NCBI GenBank assembly: GCA_002427505.1
Contig: DIRJ01000043.1
Location: 9,961-35,120, forward strand
DNA: 25,160 bases
Reading direction: 5' to 3'
Origin: Mageeibacillus sp. UBA5439
GTDB taxonomy: Bacteria > Bacillota > Clostridia > Saccharofermentanales > DTU023
Under the pieces are notes generated by a model that was not told the DNA's origin, did no database searches, and saw nothing but the letters and a program-made list of their open reading frames with translations. The translations under genes were made by a program, and so were the position numbers. How positions within the stretch are numbered: the stretch's first letter is position 1; each line of letters begins with the position of its first letter. This document shows, one piece after another, positions 6,150 through 14,402 of the stretch.

Positions 6150-8248
6150 CTGATAAAGACAAAAAGGAATATATCGAAAACGCTCAAAACAGTGAGAATT
6201 TCCAGGAGCTTCTGCGCCGGGCGGAAGAAGATGCAAATGAGAAGTCTGAAGAAGAACTTGTTAATTTGGCGGAAAACCCGCATGCTCTGACCGACGATTT
6301 TGTAGAAGAGCTGGACGATAGCATCCAGATGACCGACTTCGATACTACAAGCACATCAAGTTATGAAGATGGGGATATTCAGGTCCTGGAAGGGCTGGAA
6401 GCTGTTCGCAAAAGACCGGGTATGTATATCGGTGATACTACTCCCCGCGGTCTGCATCACCTTATTTATGAAATTGTTGCCAACTCGGTTGACGAGGCTT
6501 TGGCCGGGCGCTGCGACCATATCACGGTTACTGTTTTTCCTGACCAGTCTGTCCGTGTTGAAGATAACGGTATCGGCATTCCTGTAGGGATTCACCCGCA
6601 GATGGGAATACCGACCATTGAAGTGGTGCATACACAGCTGCATGCCGGCGGTAAGTTCGGGGGCGGAGCCTACAGCATATCCGGTGGTCTGCATGGTGTG
6701 GGTGCCTCTGTTGTTAATGCCTTATCCGAATGGATGGATGTGGTGGTAAACCGTGGCGGCAATTCCTATCAGATCCGCTTTGAGCGCGGTGAGACAGTTA
6801 AGCCGCTGGAAATTATCGGTCAGACGGCTAAAACCGGCACGATCACAACTTTCAAACCGGACCCGGAGATTTTCCCCGATGTTGAAATTGACTTTAACGT
6901 TTTGCTGACGCGATACCGCGAGATGGCATTCCTCAATAGCGAAGTAGCTATTACTCTGGTGGACAAGCGGGTTGAGCCGCAGGAAGTAAAAAAACTCCAC
7001 TATGAAGGCGGGATCATTTCCTTTGTCGAATACTTAAACCGCAATAAGAGTGTTTTGCATAAAACTCCGATTTATTTTTTCGGCGAGCAGGATGATGTCT
7101 TCGTTGAAGTAGCGATTCAATATAATGACACCTACGTTGAGAATGTATATACCTACGCCAATAATATTGCAACGATTGAAGGCGGTTCACATCTTACCGG
7201 CTTCCGTTCTGCAGTAACAAAAACTGTCAATGACTACGCCCGCAAGTATAATTTCTTAAAAGAAAAAGACAAGAATCTTCAGGGCGAAGATATCCGTGAA
7301 GGCATGTGCGCCATCGTCAGTGTTAAAATACCAGATCCGCAGTTTGAGGGACAAACAAAAACCCGTCTGGGTAACGCGGAAGTTCGCACCGTAACGGAAG
7401 CAGTTGCCGGAGAAGAATTCGCCGCTTTCCTGGAGGAAAACCCGGCAGTTGCCAGAACTATCATGACCAAGTGCATCTCAGCCTCTCAGGCCCGAGAAGC
7501 AGCGCGCAAGGCCAGAGATATGACCCGCCGCAAGAGCGCACTGGAGAGCAACGCTTTGCCCGGCAAGCTGTCTGACTGTCAGGAAAAGGATCCTACGCAT
7601 TGCGAGATCTTTATTGTTGAGGGAGATTCGGCAGGCGGAACTGCTAAAGGCGGCCGGGAGCGAAAATATCAGGCCATTCTGCCCCTATGGGGAAAAATGC
7701 TGAATGTTGAGAAAGCACGTATTGACCGCGTCCTGGAGAATGAGAAGCTGATGCCCATCGTACTGGCACTGGGCGCCGGGCTTGGCAGCGAACTGGATAT
7801 ATCGAAGCTGCGTTACCACAAGGTTATTATTATGGCTGATGCTGACGTTGACGGCTCCCATATTCGTACCCTGCTGCTCACCTTTTTCTTCCGCTACATG
7901 CGGCCCCTGATTGATAACGGTCATATCTACATAGCTTGTCCTCCTCTGTATAGACTTTATCAGGGCGATAAGAATTTCTACGCATATGAAGAAGGCGACG
8001 TAGAGAAGATAAAAACTGAGAACGGATGGAAAGATCCAAAAATTCAGCGCTTCAAGGGTCTTGGCGAAATGAATGCCGACCAGCTGTGGGAAACAACCAT
8101 GAATCCTGAAACCCGGCGTTTAAAGCGAGTGGACCTGCATGACGCCTTACAGGCAGATGAGACCTTTACACTTTTGATGGGCGACCGGGTTGATCCGAGA
8201 CGTGACTTCATTAGCAAGAATGCCCGCCTGGCAATTGTCAATAACTAA
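6146..8248 (+). CDS. gyrB: DNA gyrase subunit B with N-terminal acidic extension
   Basis: GyrB is the ATPase subunit of gyrase, which introduces negative supercoils. The ATPase domain begins at IQVLEGLEAVRKRPGMYIGD (about residue 78) and carries the NSVDEAL, EDNGIGIP and GGLHGVG motifs between about 113 and 187. The Toprim domain holds EGDSAGG (492-498) and the ADADVDGSHIR metal site near residue 570. Length is 700, about 65 more than usual, because some 70 acidic residues precede the ATPase domain. This start is supported by GAGGA at 6135-6139, six bases before the ATG, and by the ATGA overlap with remB. The internal ATG at 6329 (Met62) would give a normal-length protein but has no good ribosome site. 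gyrA does not follow; the gene ends in a strong terminator. Confidence 0.96.
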   Translation: MTDKDKKEYIENAQNSENFQELLRRAEEDANEKSEEELVNLAENPHALTDDFVEELDDSIQMTDFDTTSTSSYEDGDIQVLEGLEAVRKRPGMYIGDTTPRGLHHLIYEIVANSVDEALAGRCDHITVTVFPDQSVRVEDNGIGIPVGIHPQMGIPTIEVVHTQLHAGGKFGGGAYSISGGLHGVGASVVNALSEWMDVVVNRGGNSYQIRFERGETVKPLEIIGQTAKTGTITTFKPDPEIFPDVEIDFNVLLTRYREMAFLNSEVAITLVDKRVEPQEVKKLHYEGGIISFVEYLNRNKSVLHKTPIYFFGEQDDVFVEVAIQYNDTYVENVYTYANNIATIEGGSHLTGFRSAVTKTVNDYARKYNFLKEKDKNLQGEDIREGMCAIVSVKIPDPQFEGQTKTRLGNAEVRTVTEAVAGEEFAAFLEENPAVARTIMTKCISASQAREAARKARDMTRRKSALESNALPGKLSDCQEKDPTHCEIFIVEGDSAGGTAKGGRERKYQAILPLWGKMLNVEKARIDRVLENEKLMPIVLALGAGLGSELDISKLRYHKVIIMADADVDGSHIRTLLLTFFFRYMRPLIDNGHIYIACPPLYRLYQGDKNFYAYEEGDVEKIKTENGWKDPKIQRFKGLGEMNADQLWETTMNPETRRLKRVDLHDALQADETFTLLMGDRVDPRRDFISKNARLAIVNN

Positions 8249-8254
8249 AGAGAT

Positions 8255-8270
8255 TGTTTCACGTGAAACA
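8255..8270. promoter_or_regulatory. parS: parS centromere site 1
   Basis: TGTTTCACGTGAAACA is a perfect match to the 16-bp palindromic chromosomal parS consensus bound by ParB/Spo0J. It begins seven bases after the gyrB stop and lies 280 bp before parA. Confidence 0.97.
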
Positions 8271-8275
8271 TTGGG

Positions 8276-8306
8276 GCTGCCCGGCGAAAACCGGGCAGCT
8301 TTTTTA
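8276..8306 (+). terminator. gyrB intrinsic terminator
   Basis: GCTGCCCGG (8276-8284) pairs perfectly with CCGGGCAGC (8291-8299) over the loop CGAAAA and is followed by six Ts. It closes the gyrB transcript and lies between the two parS sites. Confidence 0.93.
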
Positions 8307-8352
8307 TCTTCGGTATAGCTTCCAGCTGAAACTTTTGCTTCCTTGCCTCTGA

Positions 8353-8368
8353 TGTTTCACGTGAAACA
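8353..8368. promoter_or_regulatory. parS: parS centromere site 2
   Basis: A second exact copy of TGTTTCACGTGAAACA, 98 bp start-to-start from site 1, with unrelated sequence around it, so not a simple duplication of a longer segment. Confidence 0.97.
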
Positions 8369-8370
8369 TT

Positions 8371-8550
8371 TCCAAGTTCGTATGCTCAAACAAAAACCGG
8401 GGAAATATCCTGAACACAAAGATAATGTCAGAAGCTGACCGCTCTTTGTACTCTCCCGGTCAAAATAGGTGAAAAAGAGAATAATGACGTGATAGAATAA
8501 ATTAGATCGCATAAAAGAAAGCAAGAGCTTTTAAGTGGAGAGGTAAATCG
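8371..8550 (+). promoter_or_regulatory. Region upstream of parA, promoter not resolved
   Basis: No open reading frame or clear hairpin is seen here. A possible -10 TAGAAT lies at 8493-8498 without a recognisable -35. The parA ribosome site is GGAGAGG near 8536-8542. The parA promoter is probably in this stretch, close to parS site 2, so ParB binding could affect it. Confidence 0.3.
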
Positions 8551-9354
8551 ATGAGCCTAGTTATTGCTGTAGCCAATCAAAAAGGAGGTGTGGGTAAAAC
8601 CACCAGCTGCATAAGTATTGCTGCTGCCCTTGCGCAGAGAAAACGCTCCGTCTTATTGGTAGATGTTGACCCGCAAAGCAATACCACTTCCGGTCTGGGG
8701 GTCAAAAGAAACTCCATCGAGTTATCCAGCTATGATTTACTCCTGGATGATTCCATTGATGCCGGTGATGCGATTTGTAATGTCAGACAGAACTTTGATC
8801 TGATTCCCGCCACAATTGATCTGGCAGGTGCGGAAATAGAGCTGGTTCCCCTCCTGCAGCGCGAACACAAATTGCGGCGGTCATTGGCGGCTGTTCACGA
8901 TAAATATGACTATATAATTCTGGACTGCCCGCCCTCTCTCGGACTTCTTACCCTGAACGGACTGGTAGCTGCTGAAGCTGTCCTGGTTCCGGTGCAGGCA
9001 GAATACTACGCCTTAGAGGGGATCATGCAGCTTTTTTCCACTCTGGATATAGTGCGAAAGACCCATAATCCTAAATTGAGACTGGCTGGTGTCTTTGTAA
9101 CCATGTTTGATGTTCGCACCCAGTTGTCGCAGCAAGTCAAAGATGAAGTGGCCTGGTATTTCGCAGATAATTTCCTGAAAACGGTCGTACCGCGGAATGT
9201 CCGTCTCAGCGAAGCTCCCAGCCACAGTCAGACAATATTTGAATATGATAAGAGATCAAAAGGCGCCAGAGCCTATGAACGCCTGGCTGATGAATTATTG
9301 GCGAAACTTGAAAGTAAAGCCTGGCAAGAAGGCAAACTAGGACATTTTGGCTGA
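8551..9354 (+). CDS. parA: Chromosome partitioning ATPase ParA (Soj)
   Basis: A Walker-type ATPase that works with ParB to separate replication origins and, in Bacillus subtilis, also controls DnaA. The deviant Walker A KGGVGKTT is at residues 11-18, with the second lysine-type signature of the ParA/MinD class. VDVDPQSNTTSGLG (38-51) is the Walker A' region and YIILDCPPSLGLLTLN (about 125-140) is Walker B. At 267 residues it is a normal chromosomal Soj with no N-terminal DNA-binding domain. GGAGAGG precedes the ATG. It is followed 51 bases later by parB, and a small GTCGAC/GTCGGC hairpin (9355-9372) sits right after the stop. Confidence 0.97.
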   Translation: MSLVIAVANQKGGVGKTTSCISIAAALAQRKRSVLLVDVDPQSNTTSGLGVKRNSIELSSYDLLLDDSIDAGDAICNVRQNFDLIPATIDLAGAEIELVPLLQREHKLRRSLAAVHDKYDYIILDCPPSLGLLTLNGLVAAEAVLVPVQAEYYALEGIMQLFSTLDIVRKTHNPKLRLAGVFVTMFDVRTQLSQQVKDEVAWYFADNFLKTVVPRNVRLSEAPSHSQTIFEYDKRSKGARAYERLADELLAKLESKAWQEGKLGHFG

Positions 9355-9405
9355 GTCGACCATTTTGTCGGCAAAGGAACTAATCAACAAAAGAGGAGCT
9401 AGTCT

Positions 9406-10344
9406 ATGGCAGATGTAATACAAGACAGTAAAACAAAAACACCTGATGAAAGACCAAAGCGCAAAGGAAAAGGTTTAGGTCGTGGCCTGGATGCCCTGTT
9501 TGAGCAGGAATCCCTACAAAGTCCTGCCGGCCAGAAGTCGTTCCGGCAAGAAGTACACCTGATTGATATAAACGACCTGATGCCGAACCGGGCCCAACCC
9601 CGCCAGGACTTTGACCCGGATAAACTGGCAGAGTTGGCGGAATCGATAAAAGACCAGGGGGTGATTCAGCCTTTAATCGTTGCAGCAGATGACAGCGGCA
9701 AGCCCCCCTACACGATTGTGGCAGGAGAAAGACGCTGGCGCGCATCACGTCTGGCAGGGCTGAGCGAAGTTCCTTGCCTGCTGCGGCAGCTGGACAGTCT
9801 GGAAATGCAGCAGCAGGCTCTGATTGAAAATATAGTGCGCGAAGATCTTAATGCCATTGAAGAAGCTATCGCCTATGAGGAACTGGCCAAAGAACACGGC
9901 ATCACCCAGGACACTCTGGCCCGCGCCCTGGGCAAAAGCAGGTCAGCTATCAGCAATACTGTGCGTCTTTTGCAGCTGCCGGTCTCGGTACAGGATTATG
10001 TCCGAAACGGCCAGCTCTCCGCAGGACATGCCCGTACACTGCTGCCCCTGTCTTTGCCGGATCAGGAGAAGACAGCCGACCTGATTAAAGATAAACAGCT
10101 GTCAGTACGCGAAACCGAAGAATTAGTCAAAAAACTGCTTAGCCCGGTAGTTAAGACACAGCCTAAGCTAAAAACAAATAATGCCTACACTTTGCATGCT
10201 AAAAAGATTGAAGATGAAATGACCCGGGCAATGGGAACAAAAGTTCGGATTAATTCCCGCGGTGACAAGGGTGAGATTGTGATCGCCTATTCTTCGGCCG
10301 ATGAATTGGAACGCATTATTGAGCAAATCATAAAAGAAAGATAA
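9406..10344 (+). CDS. parB: Chromosome partitioning protein ParB (Spo0J)
   Basis: ParB binds parS, uses CTP to clamp and spread on DNA, and stimulates ParA. The N-terminus has the KGKGLGRGLDALFE peptide (residues 20-33) that contacts ParA. The CTP-binding box is GERRWRA at 107-113 and the second nucleotide motif ENIVRED lies at 141-147. The parS-recognising helix-turn-helix is about 166-190 (ITQDTLARALGKSRSAISNT). A C-terminal dimerisation segment ends the 312-residue protein. The start is supported by GAGGAG about nine bases upstream. Two perfect parS sites lie just upstream of parA, within 1.2 kb of this gene. Confidence 0.97.
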   Translation: MADVIQDSKTKTPDERPKRKGKGLGRGLDALFEQESLQSPAGQKSFRQEVHLIDINDLMPNRAQPRQDFDPDKLAELAESIKDQGVIQPLIVAADDSGKPPYTIVAGERRWRASRLAGLSEVPCLLRQLDSLEMQQQALIENIVREDLNAIEEAIAYEELAKEHGITQDTLARALGKSRSAISNTVRLLQLPVSVQDYVRNGQLSAGHARTLLPLSLPDQEKTADLIKDKQLSVRETEELVKKLLSPVVKTQPKLKTNNAYTLHAKKIEDEMTRAMGTKVRINSRGDKGEIVIAYSSADELERIIEQIIKER

Positions 10345-10384
10345 GAAGAACATATGTACGCTTAAGCGGCAGTGTTTAGATACT

Positions 10385-12031
10385 ATGAGTCATAAAACAG
10401 ATCCTGACGATACAGAGCTTCGTCCACTAAAAAACGAGCCGGCAGCTAGTAAAGGCAAGGACTTCCACCAGCACGGCTCTCCGCAGCAACTAGGGAAAGT
10501 AAAAAGCACAAAACGCCCGCCTGCCTGGCCCTGGGGTATAGTTCTCATTTTCCTGAGTGCCTTGCTTTTAACAGCAACAATCTGGTATATGGTGAATATC
10601 GGAGATGTAAGCTTTGAGCAGCTTCTCTTCCATATCAAGGTACCGGCTGAAACTACCGGTTTTAACCCGCTCAAGAGCCTGGGCCCGCCCGCCCTGCTGG
10701 CTGCAGTGATTGCGGCTGTTCTCTATTATCCGGCAGCCAGATTAGTACTGACCCGGCATAAAATCAGAAAAGGGAAGCTAATTCTGTTAACTGCCGCTAG
10801 CTTTATTCTGATTCTCATCTTTGCACTGGGACAAATCGGTTTCTTCAGCTATCTGCAGGGTCTTTTCCATGAATCCAGCATCTGGACAGAAGATTATACA
10901 GACCCCAATGATGTAGAACTAATTTTTCCAGAGAAAAAGCAAAATGTCATTTACATCGTCTTAGAATCCATGGAAACAACCTATGCTGACACAGCCAATG
11001 GTGGCGCCATGCAGGAAAATCTCATCCCCAATCTGACTGACCTGGTTCTGGATGCTGACAATATTTCTTTTTCCCATAGCAGACGGATAGGTGGTGCCAG
11101 CCAATTCGGGCCATTGGCCTGGACCGCTGCCAGCCTGGTTGGCCAGATGGGTGGTATTCCTCTTAAACTGCCTGTCGATGACCCCAATGCTTTTAATGCC
11201 AGCAACGGCGAATACCTGCCCGGAGCTACCATGATTGGCGATATTTTAAAAGACGAGGGCTATTATCTGGAAATGCTGATGGGTTCAAGTGCAAGCTTTG
11301 CTTCACGAGATGATTTGTACGCAATGCATGGTGGCTTTGTCATGACAGATTACAGCTATCTGGCCCGCAACGGCTATATACCGATCATCGACGGCAAGTA
11401 TGAGTTTGATTTCTGGGGCATCAACGATAGGAGGCTATTTGAGATTGCCCGGGAGCGTCTGACCGAAATTTCCCGGCAGGATCAGCCGTTTTTTGTATCG
11501 ATCCTGACTGTAGATACGCATTTCCCGGAAGGCTATCAGTATGAAGACAGGGAGAGATTGCAGCAGTCCAACTATGCCAACAGCATCATGTGGTCTGACC
11601 GGGATGTTGCTGAATTCGTCGCATGGTGTCAGGAACAGAGCTTTGCCGACAATACGACCATCATCCTTACGGGCGACCACCTTTCAATGGACAAGACTTT
11701 TTTCACAGACCTGCCCGCAGAGTACCAGCGTCGCATCTATAATGTGATTATTAATTCTGTTCAGGATCTGCCTCAGGAAAGACAGTATCAGCGCCTGTTC
11801 TCGGTCATGGACTTCTACCCTACGACCCTGGCTGCCATGGGTGTTAAGATAGAGGGTGACCGCCTGGCCTACGGCACTAATCTATTTTCGGATCAGCTGA
11901 CCCTGTACGAGATGATGGGTGAATCAGACTTTGCAGAAATGCTGGGCAGCCACTCCTCTTTTTATAGTGATAAATTCTTGTATAATACAGAAGCAAGTAC
12001 GGGACACTCTAGTGCAGCCACACAGCCCTAG
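10385..12031 (+). CDS. MdoB/OpgB-like membrane phosphoglycerol transferase (sulfatase fold)
   Basis: A 548-residue membrane enzyme of the alkaline-phosphatase/sulfatase superfamily. A charged cytoplasmic tail (1-46) is followed by three membrane segments at about 49-71, 102-122 and 131-157, then an extracellular catalytic domain. The metal-site strand NVIYIVLESMETTY (187-200) and the stretch AWTAASLVGQMGGIPL (245-260) resemble the E. coli phosphoglycerol transferase MdoB, where Thr in the equivalent WT position is the nucleophile (here Thr247). GDH at 430-432 supplies further metal ligands. The resemblance is closer to MdoB than to typical LtaS, which has five membrane helices. Members move glycerol phosphate from phosphatidylglycerol onto glycans or lipoteichoic acid; the acceptor is unknown here. 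It follows parB by 40 bases, possibly co-transcribed; its ribosome site is weak. Confidence 0.82.
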   Translation: MSHKTDPDDTELRPLKNEPAASKGKDFHQHGSPQQLGKVKSTKRPPAWPWGIVLIFLSALLLTATIWYMVNIGDVSFEQLLFHIKVPAETTGFNPLKSLGPPALLAAVIAAVLYYPAARLVLTRHKIRKGKLILLTAASFILILIFALGQIGFFSYLQGLFHESSIWTEDYTDPNDVELIFPEKKQNVIYIVLESMETTYADTANGGAMQENLIPNLTDLVLDADNISFSHSRRIGGASQFGPLAWTAASLVGQMGGIPLKLPVDDPNAFNASNGEYLPGATMIGDILKDEGYYLEMLMGSSASFASRDDLYAMHGGFVMTDYSYLARNGYIPIIDGKYEFDFWGINDRRLFEIARERLTEISRQDQPFFVSILTVDTHFPEGYQYEDRERLQQSNYANSIMWSDRDVAEFVAWCQEQSFADNTTIILTGDHLSMDKTFFTDLPAEYQRRIYNVIINSVQDLPQERQYQRLFSVMDFYPTTLAAMGVKIEGDRLAYGTNLFSDQLTLYEMMGESDFAEMLGSHSSFYSDKFLYNTEASTGHSSAATQP

Positions 12032-12070
12032 ATTTTACAGGCTGAACCAATGATCGTGAGGACTTAGCAG

Positions 12071-12709
12071 ATGACAAAATCAATCAAATATCGTTTTGAC
12101 GAAGTTATGCTCCGTTATGTCAAAGAACTGAATCTGAAGACGACGACCTTCGGCGGCTATAACAGAGAAGACGTCTACGACAAGATTAAGCTCCTGCTTG
12201 CCGATGCCCGTCAGGTCTGCGAGGATGTGTACGAAGAAGCTGTCAGTGAACTTCAGGGTGAAATAGCTGCTTCAGCGACCAAGCTCGACCAGGCCCAGAT
12301 CGATAATCTTCTGGAGGATATGGGCCAGCTTGAAGCGCGGGTGATCGAACTTGAAGATACCGAGAGCAGGCTTAAGCAGGAAATCAGTGATCTTGAGGAA
12401 AAACTTAGTTTTTATGCTGAAAACACAGAAAAGCTGGAACGAGCCAATGAAATTCTGCGTGAAGCCCGCCTGGAAGCAGACAGGATTATTGAAAGCGGAC
12501 AGGAAAAGGGTGAACAGGAAGTGCTTTTAGGCCGTGCAAAAAGCCGTGAGGAGAGAGAAGCAGCTTTAAAACAGATCGAAGAACTGAGAACTAAGAGCGA
12601 GAAGCTCCGCGCATATCTCAGGGGCGGCGAAGAAATGCACAGGCAGATGCAAGCTTACGCCGAATCCTATGCTTTTAATGATGAGCCGGACTCGGCGTCC
12701 GCAGAATGA
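12071..12709 (+). CDS. DivIVA-like coiled-coil protein
   Basis: A soluble protein of 212 residues, mostly charged coiled coil (about 60-195, rich in Glu, Lys, Leu and Arg). The N-terminal segment TTTFGGYNREDVYDKIKLLLADA (25-47) resembles the membrane-binding DivIVA/GpsB motif, in which a Gly-Tyr-(Asn/Asp) turn is followed by E-V and a helix. ILREARLEADRIIE (128-141) resembles the Ala-Glu-Ala repeats of DivIVA. DivIVA-type proteins mark negatively curved membrane and organise division, polar growth or chromosome anchoring; here it sits near parAB and an envelope enzyme, which fits. GTGAGG is about nine bases upstream of the ATG. The motif match is moderate, so a different coiled-coil family is possible. 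Confidence 0.6.
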   Translation: MTKSIKYRFDEVMLRYVKELNLKTTTFGGYNREDVYDKIKLLLADARQVCEDVYEEAVSELQGEIAASATKLDQAQIDNLLEDMGQLEARVIELEDTESRLKQEISDLEEKLSFYAENTEKLERANEILREARLEADRIIESGQEKGEQEVLLGRAKSREEREAALKQIEELRTKSEKLRAYLRGGEEMHRQMQAYAESYAFNDEPDSASAE

Positions 12710-12764
12710 CGGTTTTTAATGCTCCCGGCAGCAGCATTCTAATGAGAAAAGAGTAAAGGAAAAA

Positions 12765-13286
12765 ATGACCAAGTTTATCAAGCTAGACCCAAAAACAGTT
12801 TACATGAATCCTTTCAGCGTTTTAGATGACAACTGGATGCTGATTATGGCCGGGTCCGGGGATCAAGTTAATACGATGACCGCCTCCTGGGGCGGCCTGG
12901 GTGTTTTGTGGAACAAAAATGTCGCCTATATTTTTGTGCGTCCCCAGCGATATACCCGGGAGTTGATTGACCGGTCAGATCATTTCTCGCTGAATATTCT
13001 GGATCATGAGCGCTATAAGAAAGAACTGGAATATTTTGGCAGGGCTTCCGGCCGCGATGAAGATAAGATCGCACAGAGTCAACTGACCCTTGCCTATAGC
13101 CAGGAAGTGCCCTATTTTCAGGAAGCAGACCGGGTACTGATCTGCCGCAAGCTGAGTAAACAGCAAATCACAAAAGACAGCTTCCTGGAAGCCGGCCTGG
13201 CTGCTAAGAATTATCCTATTGACGACTTCCACTATGTCTACGTCGGAGAGATCGAAGACTTCCTGATCAGAGAAGATAAGATCTGA
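12765..13286 (+). CDS. Flavin reductase-like (FMN-binding split barrel) protein
   Basis: A 173-residue single-domain protein of the flavin reductase-like family. The segment NTMTASWGGLGVLWNKNVAYIFVRPQRYT (about 36-64) is the typical FMN-phosphate-binding motif: Thr/Met-Thr-Ala-Ser-W-G-G followed by a strand and V-R-P-x-R-Y-T. The region SDHFSLNILD (about 71-80) is also typical. Members bind FMN and either reduce free flavin for a partner or act as small NAD(P)H/flavin enzymes; the substrate cannot be read from sequence. AAAGGA lies five bases before the ATG. It is the last gene before a strong bidirectional terminator and is convergent with the next operon. Confidence 0.85.
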   Translation: MTKFIKLDPKTVYMNPFSVLDDNWMLIMAGSGDQVNTMTASWGGLGVLWNKNVAYIFVRPQRYTRELIDRSDHFSLNILDHERYKKELEYFGRASGRDEDKIAQSQLTLAYSQEVPYFQEADRVLICRKLSKQQITKDSFLEAGLAAKNYPIDDFHYVYVGEIEDFLIREDKI

Positions 13287-13309
13287 AGTCTTCTGCTAGT
13301 GTAAATCAA

Positions 13310-13342
13310 AAGGGACCGGTTTAAGCCGGTCCCTTAACTTTT
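13310..13342. terminator. Bidirectional terminator between convergent genes
   Basis: AAGGGACCGG (13310-13319) pairs perfectly with CCGGTCCCTT (13326-13335) over a 6-base loop. On the plus strand it is followed by AACTTTTG, and on the minus strand by TTTTGATTT. It can end both the flavin-reductase-like gene from the left and the GcvT-like operon from the right. Confidence 0.88.
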
Positions 13343-13367
13343 GTCTGGATTAAGATCAGATAATTAA

Positions 13368-14387
13368 TTACTTCAGCCAGTTTTTTTCGGTGATGACAGC
13401 TTCATGACCGTGAATCTCGATTTTATCGCCGATTTTCAGCTTACCTTTCTGAGCAAGAATATAACCGTTATTGATCTCCTTTACGTAGGAATAGACTAAT
13501 TTTGATACCCGGCCTACTTCCTCTCCATCCAGATATACCGCTTCACCCGGACCCCCCAGCTGTTTTGACTGGATGTAGATATCATCCTCCGCCACTTCAA
13601 AGCCAAGCATTTCGCGCTGTGGCCCTTCTTCCTTTATCTTGAGCAGAGCTTCCTTACCAATAAAGTCCTTATCCCAGTCAATGTTCTTTTCCAGACCAAC
13701 TTCAAAGGGATTAGTATGTGCCAGATCCCTCATGTAATAGAAGTTTGCCTCAGTTGGTAATGTCCATGCCATAACCTGGAACTCGGTTACTTCTCTACCA
13801 CCAAGTTCATGTGCAGCCTCTTTCAGCAGGGCTTCAAGATCCTCCATTTCGCCGGGATTAACATATATTTCATAGCCAAACTTCTCACCGGTGAAGCCAC
13901 CGCGATTTATAATGCAGGGTATTCCACTTATCACATTTTCCATATGAGAGAAAAATCTCAGATCTGCAATAGAATTCTGAACAAGTTTCTCCATCATCTC
14001 TTTAGCTTTAGGTCCCTGAACAGAGTACATAGCCCATTCATCTGTTATCTCGTCCCATTCAACATCAAAGTTACCTTGGTTAAAGTACCACCAGTCATCA
14101 GTCCTTGAAGCATACAGTGAAGATATCCAAAATCTATTTTCTTCAATGCGCATGATAACGACATCGTCAATAATTTCACCCTGCTCATTAAGCATTGTTG
14201 TATATCTATCTCTACCGACTTCTAGTTTTCCAATGTTATTTGGATAAAAATATTCCAAAAAAGCTACAACATCGGGTCCTGACACATCCAGTAACTGATG
14301 CGTCCAGTAGTACCAGCCGACTGTAGTTCTGACAGCCATATGTTCGGAACGCTTCATCTCATCATATTTAAAGACATTCTTATACAT
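13368..14387 (-). CDS. GcvT-fold tetrahydrofolate-dependent aminomethyltransferase/demethylase-like protein
   Basis: A 339-residue GcvT-family protein. The folate-site motif MLNEQGEIIDDVVIMR (65-80) contains the Asp pair used by GcvT, SVQGPKA is at 122-128, and the Arg-Gly-Gly-(Phe)-Thr-Gly-Glu ... Gly-Tyr-Glu-Ile motif is at 162-174. The segment NPFEVGLEKNIDWDKDFIGKEAL (226-248) starts the C-terminal half, which ends in the usual beta barrel. No gcvH, gcvP or lipoate gene is present, so this is probably not glycine cleavage. Relatives take a methyl or methylene group from N-, S- or O-methyl compounds to tetrahydrofolate (dimethylglycine, DMSP, vanillate or syringate demethylases). GGAGGAG lies seven to eight bases before the ATG. 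It is the last gene of a leftward operon, 15 bases after the Cys-rich gene; the substrate is unknown. Confidence 0.82.
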   Translation of the reverse strand: MYKNVFKYDEMKRSEHMAVRTTVGWYYWTHQLLDVSGPDVVAFLEYFYPNNIGKLEVGRDRYTTMLNEQGEIIDDVVIMRIEENRFWISSLYASRTDDWWYFNQGNFDVEWDEITDEWAMYSVQGPKAKEMMEKLVQNSIADLRFFSHMENVISGIPCIINRGGFTGEKFGYEIYVNPGEMEDLEALLKEAAHELGGREVTEFQVMAWTLPTEANFYYMRDLAHTNPFEVGLEKNIDWDKDFIGKEALLKIKEEGPQREMLGFEVAEDDIYIQSKQLGGPGEAVYLDGEEVGRVSKLVYSYVKEINNGYILAQKGKLKIGDKIEIHGHEAVITEKNWLK

Positions 14388-14402
14388 CTTGTATCTCCTC
14401 CA

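Noticed and set aside
6329..6331. Internal ATG as the true gyrB start.
   Set aside because: It has no good ribosome site, whereas the 6146 start has GAGGA at ideal distance and an ATGA overlap with remB.
13368..14387. Glycine cleavage T protein of a glycine-cleavage system.
   Set aside because: No gcvH, gcvP or lipoylation genes nearby, and the partners (SDR, Cys-rich protein, PucR) indicate another pathway.
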